NCBI GenBank assembly: GCA_000333855.2
Contig: CM007317.1
Span: 1,214,596-1,278,595 of the forward strand
Source: Endotrypanum monterogeii
Lineage: Eukaryota > Euglenozoa > Kinetoplastea > Trypanosomatida > Trypanosomatidae
Direction: 5' to 3'
Length of the DNA: 64,000 nt
In this document: positions 39,649-49,289 of the stretch, piece by piece
Layout: each line of letters begins with the position of its first letter
Numbering within the stretch: the stretch's first letter is position 1
Program-made: the position numbers and the translations under genes
The notes under the pieces: generated by a model
Told to the model about the DNA's origin: nothing
The model's database searches: none
What the model saw: the letters and a program-made list of their open reading frames with translations, nothing else

Positions 39649-40929
39649 GGAGTCTTCATTGTATGCATAGCTGTCACTTTCCGGCTGCTGCGCCACTAAG
39701 CAAATGCTGCAGCGAAGCTTTCTCTTCTGCGGCGTAAGTTGCATTCGGGACTCTTGTGAATGTTGCAAGGGCTTAGGAGGATGCGCGCTCGTGGAGAGAA
39801 AGGGTGGGGCTTTACCTTATTATATCTCATTTCTGGGAGGATATATCGACTCTGACATGTGTACTCATTACCCTGATCACTGGTCGAGCGCCTTGCAGAT
39901 TCATTCGAAAGAATATTTATGTTTTTTTTTTTTTTGTGGTCACTGCACTTTTCCCACCTACTCTCCTCTCCGTATTTACCATTCTTTTTCACTTCCCCCT
40001 TTCAAACGCCCCAGGACAGTCCTCCACATCAAAAGTGAAACCTGTGAGGGCGAGGGTCACCGGGGAGTGCTCTTTATCGATTTCCCTCTTTCCCCGTCCC
40101 TTCCCTCCTCCCTGTTGAGGGACAAGAAGGTGAAATGGACGGCAGCGGCGTCCGCCAAGTTTGCATTCCCGCTCCTCTGTTCTTCTACATTATTCTTTTT
40201 TCTATGCAGTTACAAATATTTGTTTTTCGTATTTCACAATTTTGCGTTTCTGTTTCCTTTCGCCTTTCTTTTCTGCTCTCATTGCGAACTCATTTTTTAT
40301 TTGGGTTCATCGTTCCCGCACACAATGCTGCTTTATCGCCGGGCTCACAAATATTTGCCTTTTTCACGGCTAGCAGAGATGGTTTTGTAAATTCCTGGTC
40401 TCTTTTTTTTTTTTTGGGGGGGGGGGCATCTTATCTTCACCACAGGGTGGAACGAATCAAAGACAGTGGGCCTCATCAAATAGGATGGTCTTACGAGAAT
40501 GAATCGCTCCTCCGATGCACCTATCTATGAACGCTTGTGCTCCTGTAGTACTGAGCGATAAGCAGCCGAGCTGTGCTTTGGCAGATCTGTCATGCGAGTT
40601 CAATGAATGCGTTGCAATGCTCCATCTCCGCGGGCGTACGTGTCAGCAGATCGACACTCCCTCCTCTTCCCAGCGAAATGGAGGAAGGAAGAGGGTGAAA
40701 ATTACGTGTACGCAGCTTGTCAAACAATTGGCAACGAGAAGGGGGAAAAAACCGCCCACAGCGACGTAGCTCACGTTCAAATGTCTTCTGAGTGTACACT
40801 ATTATATGCGCACACAGCGATTAGCGTGTTTGGATGTTCGTACTTGCGTGTGCATGTTTGCCTATCTGCCTTTGTGTCTTCACAACGTAAGGGCTAAAGG
40901 GGTATTCCCACTGCTGACGGGAAAGGGAC

Positions 40930-41155
40930 GGCAGAGAGGAACAAGTTTTCAGAGTCCCGTCACTGGATCTTAGTGGACTCCAACCAGGTGTAGAGCAAGG
41001 AAAGGATCATCTGCGTCGCGCTGTACAGGAGCTTCATGTAAGGACCCTCTGCAGCAGTTTAGATCCGAGTCGGGCCACGTAGAGCTGGCCCAGGCTGAGG
41101 GAGCGGGTCAGTGTCCCTCCCGCGAGTGATCCGCAGTGCTTGTTTCACCTTTGTC
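40930..41155 (-). other. GC-richer island, possible decayed remnant
   Basis: Ordinary-complexity block in T-rich spacer. On the minus strand one frame reads MKLLYSATQMILSLLYTWLES (in part), with other frames closed. No gene is supported. Similar in feel to the islands at 14.3, 18.4, 23.7-25.9 and 62.2-64 kb, but I could not align them reliably. Confidence 0.2.
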
Positions 41156-41940
41156 GGGGATTATCATGGTACATAGAAAAACAATATATAAAGAAAGATC
41201 CTTCTGTGTCCCCCAATCGAAGAATATTTTTTTTGTAAGTTGCACTTCGATTGTACGGTGGGTCTCGTGTATTCCTCCTGCTTCCCCTCCCGCTCTTTCT
41301 CACTGCTTACTGCTTCACATTGTGATGAGTGATTGACCTTTCCCTTCTCATTCTTCTTCTGGTTTGCGAACACCACATGTCCTGCATCCTCGCTCTTCTC
41401 TGACCTGCGTCTTTCGCTTTGCGCGCGGCACGCATAGTCACGGTGATATCCCTCCTTACCTGCATTGCAAAAATATGTTCAGTGGGGTTGCAACGTGCCT
41501 CTCACCGGCACACCAACTCGATTGGCTTGATTTCAATCTCACCATAAGTGTCTGTAGTTTTTTCTTCTCTTGGTGTGTCTGTGCGTGCGTGGGGTGGCTG
41601 TGGGACATTGCGTTCCCTCGAAAAACGGCGTTGCACGGAAACTTTCTTCATGGCATCTTCGGAGTCTCCCTCATCTTTTTATCCCACTTCTTTTTTTTCC
41701 TTTTTTGTCAACTGCGGCCACCGATCTTCTCCCCACATATTTTCGCGCTCGGCTCGTTCTCCGGCTCGTTTGTCCGCCTGCGCGTGAATGAGATAGCAGG
41801 GAGACTGCTCCTCTCTTTTTTTTTTGTTGTTGTTGGTTTCCATGTCCGGGTGCGCTCCACACATCTCAGTGTTCTCTCGAGTCATCGTTTGGTACCCCTC
41901 GTGATCCGTGGAGCTGTTTGCAGCTCATTTCTGCCGACTA

Positions 41941-41957
41941 TCTCTCTCTTGCTTCAG
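41941..41957 (+). promoter_or_regulatory. Trans-splice acceptor of gene F
   Basis: A short clean tract of tctctctcttgcttcag ends in AG at 41956-41957, giving a 26-nt leader before ATG 41984. Other T runs lie further upstream (41814-41825). Confidence 0.6.
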
Positions 41958-41983
41958 GGTTTACTTGGATAAGGAAAAAAAAA

Positions 41984-44900
41984 ATGGGGCGACGAAAGGC
42001 CGTGGCGCGGGAAGAAAAAGGGAGAAGGCGTCTCCCTAGTGTGTGCAGAACGCAGTCCTCGAAAATAGACGAGCTCGAGAGATTTGATGGAAAGGATTCC
42101 CGCCAGCAAGTATCCTGTGGTGTTGATGGCGGCCTTTCCTCCCGAAAATGTTCTATCCGCGTGGGAGGCGGAAACCTCGCTCGCCTGCAGAGTAGCAACA
42201 ACTTCATTCAAGACCGGCCTGAGAATAGTTCCTCTTTCCGTCACCCCCCTCATCCACTGGAAGGGCCCAACCCGGGGACCTGCCACGGCTTCGCTTCTCG
42301 TGCACCAATGCACCAGTCGATGCAGGCAGTCCTGCCTCAGCATCTGCCACCAGCGCAGCAGATGAACCACATTCTCCCGCAACAGCAGTCCTTCTCCCAG
42401 GCATCGCTGCCAGTGCAGTGTCGTCAACAGGGCCAAAAAGGTCCCTTTCCCACACACTCACTAAATTTTAGCAACGGTGCGGCCAGTGACGGTGGCGGCT
42501 CTCTTGTTGTACCAAGCACGGACCCGATACAGGTTTATCAGCCTACAGGGAACCCCTTGCTGGTGGGCCCCCAGCGTCAAATATGCCTCCCTGTGGGCGA
42601 CGCGACACAGGAGAATCATTACCAGACTGAGGATTGGAACGCGTTTCCTTCGCGCACTCACATAGGCCACATGAATGGAATCCAGCCGGCACTGAATGCC
42701 CATCAACAAGCTCTCCCTGTCAGTGCTGGGGGTCTTCAATCAATGCAGCAGCAGGAGCCAGCTTATCCCCCTCTACCACCGCTCCCTTTCGTAATGACGC
42801 CTCAAGGTCCGATGGCGCCGCAGCCTCTGTTTTTGTTCAACATGCAAGGGTTTTCGATGTTGAGTGGAGTGATGCCGCAGCGCCGGCGGTCCCTCAATCC
42901 ACAACTTCCAGTTCAGCCACCCGAAACTAGTCAATTCGTAGCACCGCAGATGATGCCCCTTATGAACGGCAGTGCCATACCCGCACGTCCACTGATGCCA
43001 CAGGATGCGCAGAGGCGAAGTGAGCATGATCAGGTACCAGTGGAATCACCACCGCCGGCGCTTACAAGGCGGCCGTCTTTCGTTGCAGCGGGAGATGCTT
43101 CCTCTCATTTGACTGGTGCAGCTGCGGCCTCGGTGAATGCTAATGCCCAAACGTCGAATGGTGGCCCCGTTCCTCTGCTTCGCACACAGAGCATTCTGAG
43201 TCACACCTCGAGTTTCAAGAAAAAAAAGTCGGATCTGGGCGCCGCTCCTCGAACCGATGACACACAATCCGTTCCGCAGCCAAGTATTCTTAATCGTGTT
43301 TCAAGCTTTAAGAAGGTATCGCAACCGGTGTCCGGTGCCGCGCCCCCAACAGAGGTCAAGATGGAAGAAAGGCTCCAAGCACGAGAGCAGGAGCGGTTGC
43401 GATTGCATCAGGAAATGAATGCCCGTGCAGCTGCTATCAAAGCTGAGCGGGAAAAGCGGCTGGCTGAGTTGAAGCAGCAGCGGACGCTTCGCACCCTCAC
43501 ACCAGATCCACTGGTAAGCGCCACTCCGCGTGTGCTTACCGAGCGCACCCAAAAAGTGTGCACTGGTGGTAATGGCGGCTTGCAGATTCCTGGAGGGCAC
43601 TCATGTAGGCCTTCGTTGCCACCACAAAAGCTGTCCAATCTAGAAAGTTTGCCCTTGAAGGAGATACTCCTTCGCGACTCTCCTCCATCTCAGACTGCAA
43701 TGAGGCATCAACTACCGTTCATGGCAAATGGTCCGCGTACAACACAGGAGAATCGCCTCAACTCGCCAATCCCCAACGCGTCCTGCTTTGTGGATGCGAT
43801 TCATTCTCAAGTCACTCAAACGGCAGCTGTCTCGGATCGGGGACCAGCTGCTACGATGGCAACGAGTGGCGTCGGTGCCGGAATAACCACAGGTGTAGCT
43901 GGTGAGGAGGTCTCGGGCATATCTATGGAAGCAGCGCACAAAAAGATTTGGCATCGTTCCCTTTCTCTTGTTCTCTACGAGATTCCCCTGCGGTGCTCCA
44001 AAAGGGTCATTTCCAATGGCATGGAGCAGATCGATGACTCGTCGTATCCTGTTCGAATATTTGGAAACGCGCTACGCATCACTGACGCGGCGGGCCAAAG
44101 GATCCAGGAATATCAAATTGATGAGCTCGTCATGCATCGGCGGGGATCGATGAATGCAGAGTCCATGCTCTTCCAGAAGCTCACCGAGGTGGTCATTGCT
44201 GGCTACAGTGCTTCCGTGCTGAGTCTAGATGCTAAGAGTCTTACCGAATCGATTTCTGCATTTGAAAGCGCTGCATGGCTGGCGAAACGTCGGCTGCTCA
44301 TGAACGTGGTGACCACCGCGAAACAGATGCAGTCGATGTACGAGAGAGAGGGTGTGGGTACTCGTTATTTCCAGGCAGCATTTTCCTTTGCTCTCGTGAA
44401 AAAGATGTCCTCCGGTAGAGTGGGGGGAGGGAATAGTTCGAGCGCAACTAATGCGCAGATGGCGTATGAGGTGTTGGACCTGCTTCACTCTGAGCCAACT
44501 GGGGTTCCACTCAAAATGCAGAGGAGTCTTTTGTTTGGCCAACGCATAGCCGATGTCGAATACCGTACCCTCCACACTGAGGAGGAGTTCGTGAAAGCTC
44601 TGATGACTGCGCAAGCCAGTGCCAACATCGTGCTTGGTCGCCTCGCCGACGCCGTTGCCAGAGACCCCCAAAACGAAGAAGCGGCAAGCGAACGGGCGTC
44701 GGTGTTTCAGGTGGTGACGTGTGTGCTGACGCACCGCAAGTCAGGTGCCGTCTCTCTTCAAGAGCAGATGGAAGAGTCTGCCGGTGATTTCTATAGGAGA
44801 AAGATGGAGGGGGACGTTTCATTTTCAGATGAGGAGGACGAGGTACACTCCTCCACAACTTTTCGGTCACGCAACAAGCCATCCCGCAACAGCGACATTA

Positions 44901-45331
44901 TTTTGAACTGCCTCACCTGTATTGGCGCTCAGCAGAATCATCACCTGTGGTCCGCAGCACTGGAGCGTGACAGTTCTACGGTACCGGTCGAGCTCATGGA
45001 CAGCGTGCTTGGTGGCCCGACGTACACGTTAATGGTTGCGAGCATCGACCCCTCCAGGGACGATGCGGCCGCGGCGCTCAATACGCAGTCGGCCTTGAGT
45101 GAAAAGTTCTACCGCCGGCCGCTCAATGGCTCTGTGAGCCGTCTTCTCCAAACAACCAAATACAAGACAGGGGCTTCGCGAGAAAGGCTCCAAGCCACCG
45201 CTTCCCTATCCGCTGTGCAACAAGAAGACCTGAAAGGGAGCATTCGAGAGAATAACATGATATTAGAGTCGCTGCGTAAGGTCATCGGCTCCTTTGAAGC
45301 ACACGACCTCAGCGTTTCAGGCGCTGCCTAG
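41984..45331 (+). CDS. Gene F: divergent kinesin-motor-like protein with Gln-rich head and coiled coil
   Basis: ATG 41984 is the first in-frame ATG, just after an A run. The 1115-residue protein has a basic start (GRRKAVAREEKGRR), a Gln/Pro/Met-rich region (about 110-350), basic sites RRRSL and RRPSF, two SIL-x-x-x-SSFKK motifs (403-413 and 434-444), a charged coiled coil (about 459-505) and one module at about 650-1075. Landmarks: AGYS (739-742) where kinesins have GYN, LDLL, LLFGQR, a DIILNCL strand, VLGGPTYT (1008-1015) and NGSVSRLL (1048-1055) replacing RSGNVKRF. A large acidic insert (SDEEDEVHSS) lies before the DIILNCL strand. It is the most diverged copy: it lacks the GSMYGMGG head, the P-loop and both switches. 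Function is unknown. It is flanked, with gene G, by the inverted repeat pair. Confidence 0.92.
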   Translation: MGRRKAVAREEKGRRRLPSVCRTQSSKIDELERFDGKDSRQQVSCGVDGGLSSRKCSIRVGGGNLARLQSSNNFIQDRPENSSSFRHPPHPLEGPNPGTCHGFASRAPMHQSMQAVLPQHLPPAQQMNHILPQQQSFSQASLPVQCRQQGQKGPFPTHSLNFSNGAASDGGGSLVVPSTDPIQVYQPTGNPLLVGPQRQICLPVGDATQENHYQTEDWNAFPSRTHIGHMNGIQPALNAHQQALPVSAGGLQSMQQQEPAYPPLPPLPFVMTPQGPMAPQPLFLFNMQGFSMLSGVMPQRRRSLNPQLPVQPPETSQFVAPQMMPLMNGSAIPARPLMPQDAQRRSEHDQVPVESPPPALTRRPSFVAAGDASSHLTGAAAASVNANAQTSNGGPVPLLRTQSILSHTSSFKKKKSDLGAAPRTDDTQSVPQPSILNRVSSFKKVSQPVSGAAPPTEVKMEERLQAREQERLRLHQEMNARAAAIKAEREKRLAELKQQRTLRTLTPDPLVSATPRVLTERTQKVCTGGNGGLQIPGGHSCRPSLPPQKLSNLESLPLKEILLRDSPPSQTAMRHQLPFMANGPRTTQENRLNSPIPNASCFVDAIHSQVTQTAAVSDRGPAATMATSGVGAGITTGVAGEEVSGISMEAAHKKIWHRSLSLVLYEIPLRCSKRVISNGMEQIDDSSYPVRIFGNALRITDAAGQRIQEYQIDELVMHRRGSMNAESMLFQKLTEVVIAGYSASVLSLDAKSLTESISAFESAAWLAKRRLLMNVVTTAKQMQSMYEREGVGTRYFQAAFSFALVKKMSSGRVGGGNSSSATNAQMAYEVLDLLHSEPTGVPLKMQRSLLFGQRIADVEYRTLHTEEEFVKALMTAQASANIVLGRLADAVARDPQNEEAASERASVFQVVTCVLTHRKSGAVSLQEQMEESAGDFYRRKMEGDVSFSDEEDEVHSSTTFRSRNKPSRNSDIILNCLTCIGAQQNHHLWSAALERDSSTVPVELMDSVLGGPTYTLMVASIDPSRDDAAAALNTQSALSEKFYRRPLNGSVSRLLQTTKYKTGASRERLQATASLSAVQQEDLKGSIRENNMILESLRKVIGSFEAHDLSVSGAA

Positions 45332-45513
45332 TACCCCACCTCCACCGCCAGCCAAACCAACCCCCTTCCTTTCTTCTCTCTTATTCATATGCGACGTACA
45401 GAGAGCAGGACCTGCGAGCTAGTTACGAAAGGGAACTAAGCAAAGGCCTCATATGAGCTGGTGAAAGAACCGCTTAGTGCGTCTGAATAGACGCAGCGAC
45501 ACACTCGCATGAC

Positions 45514-45546
<33 letters not shown>

Positions 45547-46868
45547 TCGTTTTTGCTATATATTCTCTAAAGATTCTATCTACGCCACTGTGCATTTGTA
45601 TGGAAATCTGGAAGCCCTCAAAGACGCACTTGAAAAACTCAAGAAACATATCCATCCGTATGTATACATTGCTTCCGATACATGTACATGCCTCTATTGT
45701 ATGTTCGTATTTCTCATGGCTCGGTGTGTCATCTGGTTTTGGTATCAAAATGAGTAGTTTTGTTTTCTCTGTTGAGTGCTTTTCGCAAAGGTTAAGGTCG
45801 CCGGCTGGTATGCACACTTGGTGAGTGTGGCAGAAGCAGATTTCATGTGCGCCCTGGATGGGTTTAACCCTGCCTCCGCCCAATCTTATAGACACGTTTG
45901 CGATGTTTTTGTGTAGATTTCATGAAGGAGCGGGTTGAGAGCGCTATCTGCGTGTGTTTGTGTTTCCAGAAAGGGTCTCTGATTTCTCCCGCTTGGCGGT
46001 TTTTCTGCCTGCGCGTGCTATTGGGTGTATTTCCACTTGAAAACTTTCTTATTTGCTCGGCTCCTTATAAAATAACAAAACAAAAACAGAGTGGAGGTAG
46101 AGCAGTGTCACCAAATGACATTGGGATGTCTGCATCGACTTCACCTGTCATCGTGTCCTCATCTATGTGAACATCATCTGCTGGTAACTGATTTGCATAG
46201 GTTCAGGTCGGTTAGCGCTGGTGCGTGCTTGAGAACATCTGCATGCCTCCTCTATTTGTTTATTTTTCTTCGAATATGTGTACTTCTGCCGCTACCGCTA
46301 CAAGTGTCAACTGACAGCGACGGCGAAGAGACGATTCTGCCGGGAACGCACGTTTTTCTGAGTTTGTGGACGTGCTCACTTCCTTTTTAGTGGTATTGTT
46401 CAACTCTAGGCGCTGGTCTCGCTAATTATTTGTGCCCTCATTGTTGATATTATTATTAGTACTTCTGCCCCCCCTTTTTTTTTAGTGGCAGGGGGGGGGG
46501 TAAGAGGTGAAGAGGGGAATGCATGTGTATACATACTGTTTGCTGATTCGATTCTGTTTGTGTACGGGTGCATATGGCACTCCGCTCTTTTTCATGGAAG
46601 CATAAAGCCTTCTCATTTCCTAGCTTATTGGAACCCTGATGCACCCATGTGTAGCAGTGTTTTTTGGAGGGGTGTGGGAAGGAGGAGAAGGGGAGTGGTG
46701 GGTGTCACTGTTCATAGTGCTTCTACGCGGTCTCGTACCCCAGAGACTATTCTCTTTTTTTATGTGAAGGCTGTTGTTTTTATTTTCCCCTTATGACTTT
46801 TTCTTTTCTGTCATTCTCATGACGTACCTACCCCCCTCATCCCTCTCGCACCCTCCGGCACACACGCC

Positions 46869-46899
<31 letters not shown>

Positions 46900-48262
46900 C
46901 GCTTACTATCGATTACGCATTGCTCTTGTCGTCATGTTCTCTTCTGTTTTTACTTACGTGCAGGCACATATAGGTCCAACGCGACGGCGCGGGCATTGTA
47001 TTCCCCGCTGGGTCTTCCCTTTCATGTTTTTTTTATTTTTATTTTTGCAGTGCTGATGCTTTTAGCTTTAGCGTTCTCACAGTCCGGATGGCTTCACTCA
47101 TCGCTGCTTACCCCTGACTCCCGACTTCTCCCTCCTTGGGAACCTCTGCTTCATTCCATCTTTTTTTTTTACTTTCTCCCCCGCGCGCTGACAGGTTAGT
47201 GCCCTAGTTCACTGCCTTTGCATCTATGTTTCACATGCTGTGATGATCGACTTGTATTGGGTATGGAGGAGCGAATATATGAGTGTGTACTGTTTTTGTC
47301 AGTTGCCGAATCACAGGACATTGGCTCTGTGGAAACATTGTACAAACAACAGTTTTCAGTATGTCTTCACCCTGTCCTCCCTACTCATTTTAATTGTTTT
47401 TTTTTTTGCATGATTGTCTTTTCTTTGTACTATTCTTTATCCCTGTCTGCTGGTGTGTCGACACGTTTACATGTATTTATATATATATAGAGAGAGAGAT
47501 CGTTTACATGTGAATTTGTTTTCTCTCTTGTGGGAAGGGAGGGGGGCGTCCGTAGATTTTTTTTTCGAGGAGTGTTCCCCTTCTTTCCCTCATACAATCA
47601 ATATCTCCATTTTGTGCCTCTCTACCTGCTGACCTTCTTTGACTTTTCTGCCTTTGTCAGGTGTTGGGCATCATAGGCGTACCAAAAAGAAGCAGCACAC
47701 GAAGCGTATATTAGATATTGATGCTCATGTCTCTGCGTCTACACCTTTTCGCGCAGGCGCTTCGCCGGGTCTGCTTCTTAAGGGAAGGTGCTCAGTATGG
47801 CGTGTGTGCATGTATTCTCTCGTAACCGGTGTGTCTACTGCTCTATTCACTGCACCTTCCCCTTTCCTTCTCTTGAGCGATATGTATATGTATGTATATA
47901 TATATATATATATATATATTTGATCTTTGCTTTATTTTGACACGTTCGCCATCATGGCATATTTTCACCAGTCCCCCCTATGGTCACCTCATCGCTCCAG
48001 GGTGCTGAGAAAGAGTGAGGCGGAGATACGCCATCGAAGATGACGATGTGAAAATCAGCAGAAAAGAGAAGCGCCACTTCCCTAAAGTACACACAATCAT
48101 ACGCGAGCACTTCTCAGCAATTTTCTGCATCAAGACGACTTGTATCTTTTTTCTTTGAGGAGGGAGGGGGGGGGAAAAACTGCTTCTATTACCGGCGCTT
48201 ATATCCTCCCTGACGGGCGTTCGAGTTTCGAAGCACACACGCAAAGACACACACACACACCC

Positions 48263-48295
<33 letters not shown>

Positions 48296-49110
48296 CGTGT
48301 GTGTATTAATTTATTTTGAATCGTATACATGTTTACGTTCATGTGTGTATGTGAGTTAGGAGAGCTGCCTCCCAACACTGCAAAAGAAAAAATTGCAACT
48401 GTCCACCTCAGCTCTGATGTGGGTATTGCTGGATAGACAATCGTCACTGTTGAAGAAGACTGTTGGTCTATTGCGACGCCCTATTCCCCCTCCACCCCAT
48501 TTCGGCCCTGGGTGTGTGCGATGCGGAGAACAGCAGCGCTTTTCATGGCCTGCTGCTCCCTTGTCGTCTCCCTGTGTCAAGCAGCCTGACTCTGCGCACG
48601 CGTGAAATGAATAATTCTTCTTCACGATGAACTGTTTTTTACCGTTCTCTTCCGCATTTATCCTTTTGCCCTATGCTCGTTGCTTCATCCATTTACATGC
48701 CTTTGTTACTCTTCACCTGCATTGCTTCGCTGCCACAACAACTTCCCCCTCTTCGTTTCCCACCTCCTCGCCTTCGTCCATGGGCCAGTTAGCGGCCCTC
48801 CAACGAGCGTTTCATTGAATATTCGTTTTTTTCTCTTTCGTAGTGTTCTACACAGGCCGGTCAAGGCATTGGGCTCATCTACACTCTCGCGTCCATCCCT
48901 CCATCCCTTCACACCCTTCCACACGTATTCATTCATTTTTGTTTTCCAGCGTTCGAACCATCAGCTTATCAGCCGCTCCGTCGTCCTTTGCACTCCTGTG
49001 TTTGACCGTTTTTTTTTTTTTGCGTTCGTGACCGAGCTTCTGAGTTCTTTGTGTGCTCGCTTTCAGTGGTGATTTCTCGTACATTGATCCAACGCGGACT
49101 TTCTCTCGCG
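45332..49110. other. Intergenic spacer F-G
   Basis: About 3.8 kb with no credible gene. It contains (TA)n at 45519-45546, 46870-46894, 47895-47920 and 48264-48290, TTA repeats at 46449-46459, a G run at 46490-46500, C run and T run at 46467-46482, and (GA)n at 47490-47500. Short frames here are composition artefacts. It should include the 3' UTR of gene F. Confidence 0.6.
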
Positions 49111-49237
49111 TTTCCTCCTCCTTCCCTCCGTCTTACTTTTTTTTTTTTTTTGAAAAATCCTCCTTTTTAATTGAACGAGCAACCGAGGTACAGCACTCGC
49201 ACGCGTCTGTACCAAGCCCCCCCCCCCCCCTCCTCTC

Positions 49238-49280
<43 letters not shown>

Positions 49281-49289
49281 GTACATCAC
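49111..49289 (+). promoter_or_regulatory. 5' leader of gene G with microsatellite
   Basis: A pyrimidine tract and long T run (about 49110-49151) precede AG dinucleotides at 49178-49179, 49186-49187 and 49192-49193. Downstream there are a C run (49217-49230), (CA)n (49239-49250) and (TA)n (49251-49276) that ends 13 bases before ATG 49290. No AG lies between the TA tract and the ATG, so the mature mRNA leader should carry both microsatellites. Confidence 0.55.

Larger units (their letters stand above)
38252..41940. other. Intergenic spacer E-F
   Basis: About 3.7 kb with no credible gene. It has (TA)n patches at 38449-38470, 38822-38843 and 39129-39145, T runs (39073-39085, 39919-39933, 40407-40416), a G run at 40417-40427 and one copy of a long inverted repeat (39388-39648). 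The frame at 39704-40390 lacks protein-like composition past its first third. Confidence 0.55.

Noticed and set aside
39704..40390. 228-codon + strand frame
   Set aside because: Phe/Leu/Ser-rich after the first third, crosses T runs, and has no similarity to the neighbouring family.
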